From Asterias rubens (lineage: Eukaryota; Echinodermata; Asteroidea; Forcipulatida; Asteriidae): a stretch of DNA of 64,000 bases. This document shows, one piece after another, positions 23,509 through 35,186 of the stretch. Within the stretch, counting starts at the first letter, position 1. Every line of letters begins with the position of its first letter. Under the pieces are notes generated by a model. The model was not told where the DNA came from, ran no database searches, and saw only the letters and a list, made by a program, of their open reading frames with translations. Position numbers and translations under genes: made by a program. The stretch covers positions 9,911,526 through 9,975,525 of the forward strand of contig NC_047083.1 of assembly GCF_902459465.1 (NCBI RefSeq). The letters run 5' to 3'.

Positions 23509-23842
23509 TTAAAGCCAGTGGACACTATTGGTAATTGTCAAAGACTAGCCTTCACAGTTGGTGTATCTCAACATATGCATAAAATAACAAACCTGTGAAA
23601 ATTTGAGCTCAATCGGACATCGAAGTTGCGAGATAATAATGAAAGAAAAAACACCCTCGTCACACGGAAGTTCTGTGCCTTTAGATGGTTTTATTTGAGA
23701 CCTCAAGTTCTAAACTTGAGGTCTTGAAATCAAATTCATGGAAAATTATTTCTTTCTCGAAAACTATGGCATATCAGAGGGAGCTGTTTCTCACAATGTT
23801 TTATACCATCAACCTCTCCCCATTACTTGTCACTGCTTTTAA
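23509..23842 (+). mobile_element. MITE family A, TRIM1 3' flank, right end partly deleted
   Basis: Starts ttaaagccagtggacacta. The right terminus is truncated (cattacttgtcactgctttt) compared with the TRIM2 and TRIM4 counterparts at 30700-31086 and 55139-55525. Confidence 0.85.
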
Positions 23843-24121
23843 AATAGACAAGCCAGTACTCAAGATATTTTTTCTCAAAACAACATTTTACTGCAAAATG
23901 CAAAACAAATAAAAAACTACAGAGTTGATTAGCAACCAAGTATTACAGAATCGATCCACTCAATGTCATAATATTGAGAATTGAAATTGAGTGATTATAA
24001 GCACTTTTTTTAGTGAAAAATCAGTTTGCATAATTTTGTGATTTAATTTGATTGACATATTGTGATGGTCAGTTTAATCCATGAGACAGTATTTGACCAG
24101 TATCATCATAATTAGATAACA

Positions 24122-26733
24122 TTACACCTTGTTATAAATCTTCACTGATTTGTTGTCAGCCACTGCAAGCTGCTGACCATCTGATGTCAATGACATTCCA
24201 CATGGGTTGTACAGACCCTGAGCAATACAGCTGATAAATCTCCCCTGAGTGTCATACTGATGAATATGACCAGTGTTGCAATCCTCATTGCACACTGCAA
24301 TGTAGATAGTTGAGCTGTCACAGCATACACCTCTGCAGTATTCAACTTGTTGACTATCAATCTTTGGATTGATGCTGAATAATAAAGTACCAGTGAGTTC
24401 AACAATGTCTACTTGTTCCCCATCACCACTGACTACAACTCTGTCCTTGCTGTCAATGGCCAAGTAGCAAGGTCTAGTCTGAACTGAAACAGTGTCAATG
24501 AGTGAACCATCACTGGATCTGTGTTTAGTTATGACTGACCTCACTATATCCCCCACAATGATTGATGTATCCTTCATGATTGCTACACTGCAGAGGTTCA
24601 CTGATGTCTTGCCCACTTCACTATGAGGCACTGTGTGGAATTCAAACATCTGGTTGCCATTCCTATTGTACATCTTGACAGAGTTGGTCCCAATCTACAA
24701 TCACTAACTGATTCTGGAATGCAGCAACAGCCCAAGGCTCTGGAAAACAAAAGAACAAATGGATAGGACCCAATATAATGAATGATGATTCATTTGTAAA
24801 CCACAATGTACTTTACATTATTTTGATTTTTGTACATACAAAGATTTTTTTGTTAAATGTTTCCTGTGTTGTAAAAGCTCTTTGAAAGTTGCTTCCAATT
24901 CAACTGTATACAATCTGACAGTATAACAATGACAACAATTTCTACTGATTGAAATTGTACTGAATTCACTCTTTTTAACTTTTTACCTTTTTTCCAAGAT
25001 TTTACCTAAATTGCATTTCTTATTGATATTTATTTTAATCATTTTGTATAAACTTCCTTTGTTGGTGTTGGATAGAGGAATGTCAATTATTGAGAATGAC
25101 AGCAGTAGAGTGGATTTAGTGATCATGCAGCGGATGAATGTAGTCCTAGTCTACAAGGTACAGTGAAATAGCAAGAACCATTCAATTTCATGACATACAG
25201 TTTGACTACCATCCATGGAAACCTTGTATTGATCACAACCAATGCTGTGATGTTTAAACATTTTAATGGTTGACTTGAGTGGAGAACTGCAAACAATGTT
25301 TGGTTAATATTCTCAGATTTGTTTGTGGTATTGGATTGGAATAAATCCTTAATTTAATGGAATACTCTTTGACTGTCAACCTAAAAACTAATCATTCAAG
25401 AGTACGTTTTGCGAAGTTTTATCTGAGATTTACAACAATATACCTCTGGTGAAAAGATTTGTAAGGAACTTACGGCTTGATGTGAAAGATTTCTTCTGGA
25501 GTCCCTTAGTGTTGTAGATTACCACTCTGTTATTCCCGTAGTCTGCCACTACCATCTCATCCCCAGGTACAGAGGCATCAATGTCCAAAGCCCCATCGAT
25601 TCCTTCATCATACTCCAAACCAAGCTCCCACTTCGTACTCAGGTTACCCAGGGAGATGTCACAAACCCCTGCAGTGAATCTCAGATGGTCAAGGGTCAAA
25701 TCTATCTTAGGTTGATTTTGATCTCCAAGTAATTTCAAGTCCTTACTGATTGTTGGATAGCTTGCAAGGAAGTCAGGCACTGATGAATTCTTGCTGATGT
25801 CTTTGGCAGTCTGCAGTGAATGATTTATTTGCTGTGAGTTTAGACGCACTGTTTGCTCAAATCCTCCAATTTCTTGTTCCGATCTTTAAGGATAGTTTTT
25901 ATTTCATCCATGATGCGACTCTCTTGAGCTGTTACCTCAGCCCTGATCTCATCCGCTCTGTTCTTCACCTCTGCCATGGTTCTCTTAGCTGCGATGTTTA
26001 GGTTGTCTTTCATTGTTGAGGCAGTTGCTTGAGATTGATCAAGCTTCTTCAGGGTTTCTTCAAGGGGAGTAAAGAGTTGAGCCAATGACTGTTTGTATGT
26101 GGATGAGGCTTGGTTGCAGTCAATATACTCATGTTGTGGTTTACAGTGATCGATGACAGTACAAGCTTGGCAAATCATCATATTACATGTTTTGCAATAA
26201 AACCACATCACTTCACCTTCATGAGTTTGGCATTCTGGATGGCGTTTTGGTTTTGTCTTTTTCATTGCAATCTTTCCATCACTAATATCTTTCAAAGTCG
26301 CTACTATATGGCTTGCTGATGCTGGAATTTGATTGTGTATTTCATTGCAGTTTGCACAGATGATCATGAGGCAGTCACAACAGAAATACGTTGCTTCATT
26401 TTTCTCCTTGCATAATTTACAGACCAACTTGCTGTTTGCAGATAAGCTGACCTGCTCCAGTTGACCTGCAAGACCAGTTAAAATGAAGTTACTCTTGAAA
26501 TCTTCAACACCCGTCTCAGGAAGTTGTGTCTCCTTTCGACACAAAGGACAAATAAGCATCTTTGCATCTTTGTAGTTGGTAGTCTGATATTCAAGTAAAC
26601 AGTGTTTACAGAAGCTGTGAAGACAGTCTAGTAGTTTGGGTTCCCTGTACTCCTCGTGACAAATACTGCACTCCAGATAATCCTTTCGGATTTTCTCCAG
26701 AGCTGAACCTTGTGATGGTTTAGAAAATGCCAT
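24122..26733 (-). pseudogene. TRIM1: RING-B-box-coiled-coil-propeller gene with two frameshifts
   Basis: TRIM-NHL proteins are E3 ubiquitin ligases that recognise targets through a C-terminal beta-propeller. Two coding exons, 25474-26733 and 24122-24739, flank a 734-bp intron with GTAAGT donor and TTTTCCAG acceptor. The RING starts CSICHEEYREPK, and B-box 1 and B-box 2 follow as in the sister genes. One base is missing from a T run at about 25855-25866, where sister genes read KLEDFEQTV, so the frame breaks inside the coiled coil. A second shift lies near 24690, just after QLVIVD. An in-frame loss of three codons (ERK in TRIM3) is also present. The translated product would be about 300 residues of RING, B-boxes and partial coiled coil. 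Both shifts sit at short homopolymers, so sequencing error should be excluded before calling it dead. Confidence 0.88.
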
Positions 26734-26830
26734 TGTGATCTGAATAAAAAAAAACACAATTACATGTAACAAACTAATTAATCAAATATTATAAACCGCA
26801 AGGGAATCTGACTAGGTAAATTTTAAATGA

Positions 26831-27050
26831 TATGGGGTTAAACTAAGAAAATACGACTAGAGTCAGACTCGAACCAGCGATCTCCGGAGTAACGTGTCGG
26901 CGCTCTACCTACTGAGCTATCTAGCCAACATAGAGTGACAAACAACACATGGCTTATAGCTCAGTTGGTAGAGCGCCAGCACATATTATCTGGAGGCAGT
27001 TGGTTCAAGTCCTACTCTAGTAAATATTTCTTTGTTCATTCTCAAATAAA
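26831..27050. mobile_element. head-to-head tRNA-derived SINE pair, TRIM1 5' intron
   Basis: A minus-strand SINE (26831-26940) and a plus-strand SINE (26951-27050) face each other about 10 bp apart. Each has tRNA-like A and B boxes (tagctcagttggtagagc; ggttcaagtcc) and ends in a ttcaaccccaaat-like tail. Anticodon arms are imperfect, so neither is called a functional tRNA. The pair is repeated upstream of every TRIM copy. Confidence 0.75.
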
Positions 27051-27653
27051 AAGACTTAACATTCAGTTTGCACAAACAGCTGATTGCTATTCTTCATCAA
27101 ATTAAACCATGCATCATACATTAGATGGGAATGTAATGAAGCATTAACATTCTAAGTAAGACTGAAGATTTCTTTGATGTAGCATTTTGCAATCAGCTTT
27201 TAAGCAACCATAAGCAAACATTTAGTCAGCTAACAACAATAATTTAATACTAATTGGATTTGGAACTCTTTGGTTCAGCACTGAATATTGGGGATGCCAA
27301 ATATAATAATATGAACTATGGAAATCAAGTCTTTCTGATTAAATGGTTGAGAACACTAAGGTGCAAGTATTTTACAATATTTTGTTACAAATAAGCGGAT
27401 CTGCTGCACTTTTCTTGAAAATAGCTATTTTTGTCTAGCAGTTTAAGCATAAAAATAATTTATGTCTCACTGAGATTATTTTAGTGACTTTGTTTTACTA
27501 TAAGTATAATTTCTTAAAAACTACACATCCTCAGCAAGCATAAAATTATGTACTGCACAAATTAAGTGGTATTGGTATACAATCTTAGGCCCGTTTTAAA
27601 TAAGCTGGCAAAGTATTTTAGCAAAAATGAATCAGATTGTGATCTGTACTCAC

Positions 27654-27843
27654 CTAAGCACTTAGTACTGTTCAAAAAGATGTCCAAGATACGTGTCAGA
27701 ATTTTCACTGAGTTAACAGCAGTCTCTTATTTCCTGGTAGAACTCAAAACTCTGTCGCAACAAATACAGTCACAAAAACACCTACATAGCAAGTTTGTAC
27801 TATGTACTGTGAAGGGTGTGTCCAAAGTTGCTGGATCAATGTA
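27654..27843 (-). other. probable non-coding first exon of TRIM1
   Basis: On the minus strand a conserved CTTAG-GTGAGT donor (27648-27653) faces the ATTCAG acceptor 8-9 bases before the TRIM ATG. The donor is preserved in all four copies. The 5' limit is not visible; the end given is only approximate. Confidence 0.35.
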
Positions 27844-27854
27844 AAACATACAAC

Positions 27855-28215
27855 GTACGTACTGCAATACTGTATGTTGACAATGAACTTCAGTGTCAAA
27901 GGTCATGGAGCTAGGGATACTGCACGTCTATTTGTTGTGGGGGGGGGGGCTGTTTAACAATGAACTTGGCAGTGTACATGGTGTAAACAACTCCATGAGT
28001 GTACAACAACACATAGTGAACGTACAATGTACTGTATAGTAGTAGCCTACAGTGTGTTGACAATAAACTTCAGTGTCAAAGGTCATGGAGCTAGGGATAC
28101 TGCACGTCTGTTTGTTGTCGGGGGGGGGGGGGGGGGGGGGGGGCTGTTTTAACAATGAACTTGGCAGTGTACATGGTGTAAACAACTCCATGAGTGTACA
28201 ACACATAGAGTGATG
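27855..28215. repeat. upstream tandem duplication with G runs (TRIM1)
   Basis: Two units of about 180 bp share ttgacaatgaacttcagtg, tcaaaggtcatggagctag and ggcagtgtacatggtgtaaa. Between the last two phrases sit runs of 9-11 and about 24 Gs. TRIM2 has two units without the G runs (35400-35735); TRIM3 and TRIM4 have one unit. Confidence 0.75.
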
Positions 28216-28256
28216 AAGTTGTAAAGAGCGATATAGAAATAAGGTTATTATTACTA

Positions 28257-28490
28257 ATCATAGAGCTGCTAAGCACAAAAAATTGCTTAGCATGACATTT
28301 CTCGGTAAAAACAGGATTACCAACCAAATTTTCATTTGTTGCATATTGCTTGATACTGGTATTCAGCTGTTGTTTGCTATATCCTGAAAATCACGTGGAA
28401 ATTTGGTTGGTAATCCTGTTTTTATCAAGGAAAAAAATTTCATGCTAAGCAAATTTTGTGCTTACAGGCTTTATGAAATTGAGCCCTGTA
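28257..28490. mobile_element. palindromic repeat (family C), TRIM1 upstream
   Basis: Long inverted arms: gctaagcacaaaaaattgc with ccaaccaaattttc on the left, gaaatttggttggtaatcc with gctaagcaaattttgtgc on the right. Copies occur at 35767-36010, 43556-43770 and 59843-60055, and a related one at about 14850-15035. Confidence 0.75.
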
Positions 28491-28823
28491 TGCTACGGGA
28501 AATGAAACAGTACACAGGTGCACTTTTGTATTTTATTTCAAGTCAGATTATAAAAAAACATGACTTGTCTCAAATCATTTTGTGATGAAATCACAGCAAC
28601 TAAAATAAAAATGTACACCAGAGTTCTTCTTTGCCCAATTGGTGCTAAGCACAAGTTCATTTTATGCTTAGAGTCCCATAGCAAATTGTGCTGAGCAGAA
28701 TTTCACATTAATTATAGAATCTAGAAGTATGTAACTAACTTATTGACTCAGAATAATCATTAAAAGAATACTGTCATGATCAAACATTCTAAATGTATGG
28801 AATTATGAACTTTAAAAAATGAT

Positions 28824-28940
28824 TTGGGGTTGAAAAAAGGAAAATTGTCTAGAGTGGGACTCAAACCAACGACCTCCAGATTTATGCCGGCGCTCTACCG
28901 ACTGAGTGAGCTAGTCCTATACGTTGGCGGTCTTCCTATT
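28824..28940 (-). mobile_element. tRNA-derived SINE (type 1), minus strand
   Basis: Tail tttggggttgaaaaaagg, then B box complement ggactcaaaccaacgac and A box complement gctctaccgactgagtgagc. Counterpart at 36343-36455. Confidence 0.75.
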
Positions 28941-29149
28941 TTATCAGTTTCTTTGTTCAGGGGTACCAGTCATTCCAGCTTTTATAAATGGCCACAAGAT
29001 TTATACACAATGCACACAGACCAAGTTTGTACAATTGGAAAATACCTCTTGGATCAGAGCAGTTTTTACAAGACAAGGAAATTGAATAAGGAAGAGAGAT
29101 GTGGAATAAATCTTCACATGACAGAAATAACAATAGAGTAGGAATCATC

Positions 29150-29360
29150 TCCAGATTTATTGACAATGTCTAAAGTTGGGAGTACAATAAGAGACAGATA
29201 TAGCATTCATCCAAACAAGTCTACATAAGCAATAATCAACTGCAATGTCCATCTTGATTTATTGACAATGTCTAAAGTTGGGAGTACAATAAAAGACAGA
29301 TATAGCATTCATCTAAACAAGTCTGCATGAGCAATAATCAACTGCAACGTCCATCTTGGT
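29150..29360. repeat. about 102-bp tandem repeat, two units (TRIM2 3' flank)
   Basis: Same unit as at 22005-22175, with starts at gacaatgtctaaagttggg near 29161 and 29263. Confidence 0.8.
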
Positions 29361-30000
29361 TAATATACAGATCAAACTTACTCCAAAACTACAATTCAAC
29401 TACTTTACATAGTTAGTCTGTGCAAACAATGATTTGAAATCATGGACAAAATAATTTCTGTTGCAAGAGTCTCCAAAATCACTCCCAAACAACAACAAAT
29501 GTACACAAAGGAAAGTTTGGAAATATAAAAAAACAGAGAAGTACCATCAAATAAATTTCCATAAAACTACAATTCACCTACTTTACAGTCTAGTCAGTCT
29601 GTGCAAACAATGATTTGAAATCATGAACAAAGTGATTTCTGTTGTAGTGGTCTACTGAAACCGCCCCAAACAACAACAAAAAGTACAAAAAGGAGAAATG
29701 GTCAATTAGGATGAAATCAAATAGCCACTTTCGACTGTGTTTTAAATAACTTTTATGAGTGCACACAGATATCGGGCCATCTGGGTCACAAGAAAATAGT
29801 GAAAAACATGAATGATGCAAAATATAAATGAGCAAAACGCTCACTGAGCAATAAGCTCCAAACAGGAAATTAGTTTTATTTATTTCTCATCAAATGCGAC
29901 ATTTCAGACATAAATATTTCAAGGGATGTTTTCTGCCATCACCATCATTAGATCGTGTAATTTTATGTAAATCTGTAATCTGAGCAATTCTGTAATGTTC

Positions 30001-31086
30001 CTAAACGCCCTGGACACGATTGGTAATTACTCAAAATAATTGTTAGCATAAAAACTTACTTTTTAATGAGCAATAGTATGAGACATGGTGAGAAACGGCT
30101 CCCTCTGAAGTAGGTAGTTTATGAGAAAGAAGTAATTTCTCACTAAAACATTTGAATTGAAATCAAGACCTCGGCTAAGGTCTTGAAATCAAGCATCTGA
30201 AAGCACACAACTTGTGAAGCAAGTGTTTTTTTTTCTTCCATTACTCTCTCGCAACTTCGACGACCAATTGGGTTGCAATTTTACAGGTTTGCTATTTTAT
30301 GTTTAGATACACAAGTGAGAAGACTGGTCTTTGACAAAAACCAAGTGTGTCCAGTACCTTTAAATGTGATGATAACAATAAAATAAACAATTCACATTAT
30401 TTTAGCTCTTATGGCATTTTCATAATTGCTTACAACTTTCCAATTACAAACGGAATCTTACTTACAAAGCAAGTTATGGCAAAATATACAATAGTTAGCT
30501 TTATTACATTTTGATGAGTAATGATTTTCAAAGCAACTCGTTGCATGCAATGTTAAACTTCATAGAATGCTTCTCTTATCAAAAGGAAAAGGTTGCACTA
30601 CTTAATGAACAACCCCATAATGTAATAATCAACCCTTTGCATGCTTCTATTTCTTGCAAATACTAGTTCCTGCCCGATGGAATGTTTTTACAAAACCACT
30701 TAAAGCCAGTGGACACTATTGGTAATTGTCAAAGACTAGCCTTCACAGTTGGTGTATCTCAACATATGCATAAAATAACAAACATGTGAAAATTTGAGCT
30801 CAATCGGACATCAAACTTGTGAGATAATAATGAAAGAAAAAACACCCTTGTCACATGGACGTTCTGTGCCTTTAGATGGTTTTATTTGAGACCTCAAGTT
30901 CTAAACTTAAGGTCTTGAAATCAAATTCATGGAAAATTAGATCTTTCTCGAAAACTATGGCATATCAGAGGGAGCTGTTTCTCACAATGTTTCATACCAT
31001 CAACCTCTCCCCATTACTCGTCGTCAAGAAAGGTTTTATGCTAATAATTATTTTGAGTAATTAACGATAGTGTTCACTGCTTTTAA
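30001..31086. mobile_element. two MITE family A copies in opposite orientation, TRIM2 3' flank
   Basis: A reversed copy at 30001-30362 and a forward copy at 30700-31086. The forward copy is complete, ending acgatagtgttcactgcttt. The intervening 30365-30699 is AT-rich, with a TTTATT near 30500 (AATAAA on the minus strand) that could end TRIM2 transcripts. Confidence 0.8.
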
Positions 31087-31365
31087 AATAGACAAGCCTG
31101 TCCTCAAGATATTTTTTCTCAAAACAACATTTTACTGCAAAATGCAAAACAAATAAAAAATTACAGAGTTGATTTGGAACCAAGTATTACAGAGTCGATC
31201 CACTCAATGTCATAATATTGAGAATTGAAATTGAGTGGTTATTAGCACTTTTTTTAGTGAAAAATCAGTTTGCATAATTTTGTGATTTAATTTGATTGAC
31301 ATATTGTGATGGTCAGTTTAATCCATGAGACAGTATTTGACCAGTATCATCTTTATTAGATGACA

Positions 31366-33998
31366 TTACACCTTGTTATAAATCTTCACTGATTCCTTGT
31401 CTGCCACTGCAAGCTGCTGACCATCTGATGTCAATGAGATTCCACATGGGTGGTACGGACCCTGAGCAATACAGCTGATAAATCTACCCTGAGTGTCATA
31501 CTGATGAATATGACCAGTGTTGCAACGCCTATTGCGCACTGCAATGTAGATAGCTGAGCTGTCACAGCATACACCTTTGCAGTATTCAACATGTTGACTA
31601 TCAATCTTTGGATTGATGCTGAATAATAAAGTACCAGTGACTTCTACAATGTCTACTTGTTTCCCCCCACCACTGACTACAACTCTGTCCTTGCTGTCAA
31701 TGGCCAAGTAGCAAGGTCTAGTCTGAACTGAAACAGTGTCAAGGAGTGAACCATCACTGGATCTGTGTTTAGTTATAACAGACCTCTCTATATCCCCCAC
31801 AATGATTGATGTATCCTTCATGATTGCTACACTGTGGAGGTCTACTGATGACTTGCCCACTTCACTATGAGGCACTGTGTGGAATTCAAACATCTGGTTG
31901 CCATTCCTATTGTACATCTTGACAGAGTTGGTCCCATATCCTACAATCACTAACTGATTCTTGAGTGCAGCAACAGCCTGAGGGCCTGGAAAACAAAGAA
32001 CAAATGGATAGGACCCAATATAATGAATGATGATTCATTTGTAAACCACAATGTACTTTACATTATTTTGATTTTTGTACAAATACAAAGTTTTTTTTTG
32101 TTAAATGTTTCCTGTGTTGTAAAAACTCTTTGAAAGTTGCTTCCAATTCAACTGTATACAATCTGACAGTATAACAATAACAACAATTTCTACTGATTGA
32201 AATTGTACTGAATTCATTGTTTTTAACTTTTTACCTTTTTTCCCCAGATTTTACCTAAATTGTATTTCTTATTGATATTTATTTTAATCATTTTGTATAA
32301 ACTTCCTTTGTTGGTGTTGGATAGAGGAATGTCAATTATTGAGAATGACAGCAGTAGAGTGGATTTAGTGATCATGCAGTGGATGAATGTAGTCCTAGTC
32401 TACAAGGTACAGTAAAATAGCAAGAACCATTCAATTTCATGACATACAGTTTGACTACCATCCATGGAAACCTTGTATTGATCACAACCAATGCTGTGAT
32501 GTTTAAACATTTTAATGGTTGATTTGAGTTGAGAACTGCAAACAATGTTTGGTAAATATTCTCAAATTTGTTTGTGGTATTGGATTGGAATAAATCCTTA
32601 TTTTAATGGAATATTAAACTTTGACTGTCAACCTGAAAACTAATCATTCAAGAGTACTTTTTGCAAAGTTTTATCTGAGATTTACAACAATATACCTCCG
32701 ACTAAAAGATTTGTAAGGAACTTACTGCTTGATAGTGGGAAAGTTTTCTTCTGTTGTCCCTTACTGTCGTAGATTACCACTCTGTTTTTCCAGTTGTCTG
32801 CCACTGCCATCTCATCCCCAGGTACAGAGGCATCAATGTCATAAGCCCCATTGATTCCTTCACCATACTCCAAACTAAGCTCCCACTTTGGCTCCTTCAT
32901 ACTCAGGTTACCCAGGGAGATGTCACAAACTCCTGGGGTGAATCCCAGATCGTCCAGGGTCAAATCTATCTTAGGTTGATTTTGATCTCCAAGTAATTTC
33001 AAGTCCTTACTGATTCTTGGATAGCTTGCAAGGAAGTCAGGCACTGATGAATTCTTGCTGATGTCTTTGGCAGTTTGCAGTGAATGATTTATTTGCTGTG
33101 AGTTTAGACGCACTGTTTGCTCAAATTCCTCCAATTTCTTGTTCCGATCTTTAAGGATAGTTTTTATTTCATCCATGATGCGACTCTCTTGAGCTGTTAC
33201 CTCAGCCCTGATCTCATCCGCTCTGTTCTTCACCTCTGCCATGGTTCTCTTAGCTGCAATGTTGAGGTTGTCTTTCATTGTTGAGGCAGTTGCTTGAGAT
33301 TGATCAAGCTTCTTCATGGTTTCTTCAAGGGGAGTAAAGAGTTGAGCCAAAGACTGTTTGTATGTGGATGAGGCTTGGTTGCAGTCAATATACTCATGTT
33401 GTGGTTTACAGTGATCTATGACAGTACAAGCTTGGCAAATCATCATACTACATGTTTTGCAATAAAACCACATCACTTCACCTTCATGAGTTTGGCATTC
33501 TGGATGGCGTTTTGGTTTTGTCTTTTTCATTGCAATCTTTCCATCACTAATATCTTTCAAAGTCGCTACTATATGGCTTGCCGATGCTGGAATTTGATTG
33601 TGTATTTCATTGCAGTTTGCACAGATGATCATGAGGCAGTCACAACAGAAATACGTTGCTTCATTTTTCTCCTTGCATAATTTACAGACCAACTTGCTGT
33701 TTGCAGATAAGCTGACCTGCTCCAGTTGACCTGCAAGACCAGTTAAAATGAAGTTACTCTTGAAATCTTCAACACCCGTCTCAGGAAGTTGTGTCTCCTT
33801 TCGACACAAAGGACAAATAAGCATCTTTGCATCTTTGTAGTTGGTAGTGTGATATTCAAGTAAACAGTGTTTACAGAAGCTGTGAAGACAGTCTAGTAGT
33901 TTGGGTTCCGTGTACTCCTCGTGACAAATACTGCACTCCAGATAATCCTTTCTGATTTTCTCTAGAGCTGAACCTTGTGATGGTTTAGAATATGCCAT
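31366..33998 (-). CDS. TRIM2: intact RING-B-box-coiled-coil-propeller E3 ligase
   Basis: Exons 32726-33998 and 31366-31985 join as TCA AGC A / GC CCT CAG, giving about 630 residues. The start is the ATG at 33998, right after an ATTCAG acceptor; the longer upstream frame would read through intron. RING ligands are C22, C25, C37, H39, C42, C45, C62 and C65. B-box 1 spans about 105-143 and B-box 2 about 168-206. The coiled coil covers about 210-310. The propeller, from about 355 to the end, has blade phrases such as NRVVIYDSKG, NSVKMYNRNG, HIHQYDTQG and SVKIYNKV. There is no filamin domain between coil and propeller as in vertebrate TRIM2/3. Expected role: cytoplasmic ubiquitin ligase recognising a target through the propeller. 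Its exon 1 is almost identical to that of TRIM4. The subfamily name is uncertain. Confidence 0.93.
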
Positions 33999-34090
33999 TT
34001 TGATCTGAATAAAAAAAAACACAATTAACAAACTAATTAATCAAATATTAAAAACTGCAAGGGAATCCGACTAAGTAAATTTTAAAAGAT

Positions 34091-34310
34091 ATGGGGTTGA
34101 ACTAAGAAAATTGGACTAAAGTGGGACTTGAACCAGCGACCGCCGGAGTAGCGTGCCGATGCTCTACCAACTGAGCTATCTAGCCAACATAGAGTGACAA
34201 ACAACACATGGCTTATAGCTCAGTTGGTAGAGCGCCAGCACATATTATCTGGAGGCAGTTGGTTCAAGTCCCACTCTAGTAAATTTGTCTTGGTTCAACC
34301 TCAAATAAAA
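34091..34310. mobile_element. head-to-head SINE pair, TRIM2 5' intron
   Basis: Minus-strand SINE 34091-34195 and plus-strand SINE 34210-34310, arranged as upstream of TRIM1, with independent substitutions in the tRNA-like head. Confidence 0.75.
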
Positions 34311-34364
34311 AAATAGCTGATGCTATTCTACATCAAATTGAACCATGTATCGTACATTAAAGGG

Positions 34365-34613
34365 AAGGTATACTAATGGTAATTGTCAAAGACCAGTGTT
34401 GTACGAATTTGTGTGCTTTCAGATAGGAATAAAAGATATTCTAGCTAGAAGCCTTTAATTATTTAAGTGAGAAATTACCTCTATTTCAAAAACTACGTTA
34501 CTTCAGAGGGAGTCATTTCCCAAAATGTTTTATACTATCAACAGCTCAACAAGAAAGGTTTTGTGCTAATAATTACTTTGAGTAATTTACCAATAGTGTC
34601 CACTGCCTTTAAG
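34365..34613 (+). mobile_element. chimeric MITE family A beside a stray NOSIP exon
   Basis: The left part (actaatggtaattgtcaaag, then a shortened, diverged middle) is unlike the NOSIP-linked copy. The right part from about 34535 (caacagctcaacaagaaagg onward) matches the MITE half beside the NOSIP exon at 19.6 kb almost base for base. Confidence 0.75.
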
Positions 34614-34657
34614 AGGCGACCCTTTAAAGTAAAGTTCTAAGAATTCCACCTCCGTAC

Positions 34658-34721
34658 CTTTCTCAATGAAAGCCTTGACCTTGTCTTCCTTCACCGTCTG
34701 CTTCACTTGGCTCACCTCTTC
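34658..34721 (-). pseudogene. stray copy of the 64-bp NOSIP exon inside the TRIM2 5' intron
   Basis: Matches NOSIP-A 19727-19790 with its acceptor (TTTTTTAG) and donor (GTACGG) intact. It encodes EEVSQVKQTVKEDKVKAFIE plus K, with one Lys to Gln change from copies A and B. About 35 bp of NOSIP intron on one side and the MITE right half on the other came with it. No other NOSIP exon is nearby, so it is not a NOSIP gene. It could act as a cryptic exon in TRIM2 transcripts because strand and splice sites agree. Confidence 0.88.
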
Positions 34722-35186
34722 CTAAAAAAAAATTTCAAAACAAATTAATCAAATGAATAATATAAATAATTTTTAGTCAATTACAAATAATTTATTACCA
34801 ATGGGAGGGACTCTTTGATTCAGCACTGAATATTGGGGATGCCAAATGTTATAATATGAACTAGCGAAATCAAGTCTTTCTGATTAAATGGTTGAGAACA
34901 CTACGGTGCAAGTATTTTACAATATTTTGTTACAAATAAGCGGATCTGCTGCACTTTCCTTGCAAATCTTAGTTATTTTTGTCTAGCAGTTTTAGCATAA
35001 AAATAAGTTTGATTTTTGTGACTTTTTTTTCCTATAATTTCTCAAAAACTACAACACCTCAGCGAGCATAAAATGATGTACTGCACAAATTAAGTGGTAT
35101 TGGTAATATATAAAATCTTAGGCCTGTTTTAAATAAGCTGGCAAAGTATTTTAGCAAAAATGAATCAGATTGTGATCTGTACTCAC

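Noticed and set aside
26951..27023. Possible functional tRNA genes at the SINE pairs upstream of each TRIM
   Set aside because: The A and B boxes are good, but the plus-strand copy cannot pair its acceptor stem and has an oversized anticodon loop. The minus-strand copy has a mispaired anticodon stem. The shared non-tRNA tails identify them as SINEs.
28091..28206. Proline-run open frame upstream of TRIM1
   Set aside because: The prolines come from the poly-G tract read on the opposite strand.
33375..33680. Open frames opposite the TRIM B-box region (also 26110-26319, 41523-41732, 57810-58115)
   Set aside because: Antisense shadows of the conserved minus-strand coding exon, repeated in each copy for that reason.
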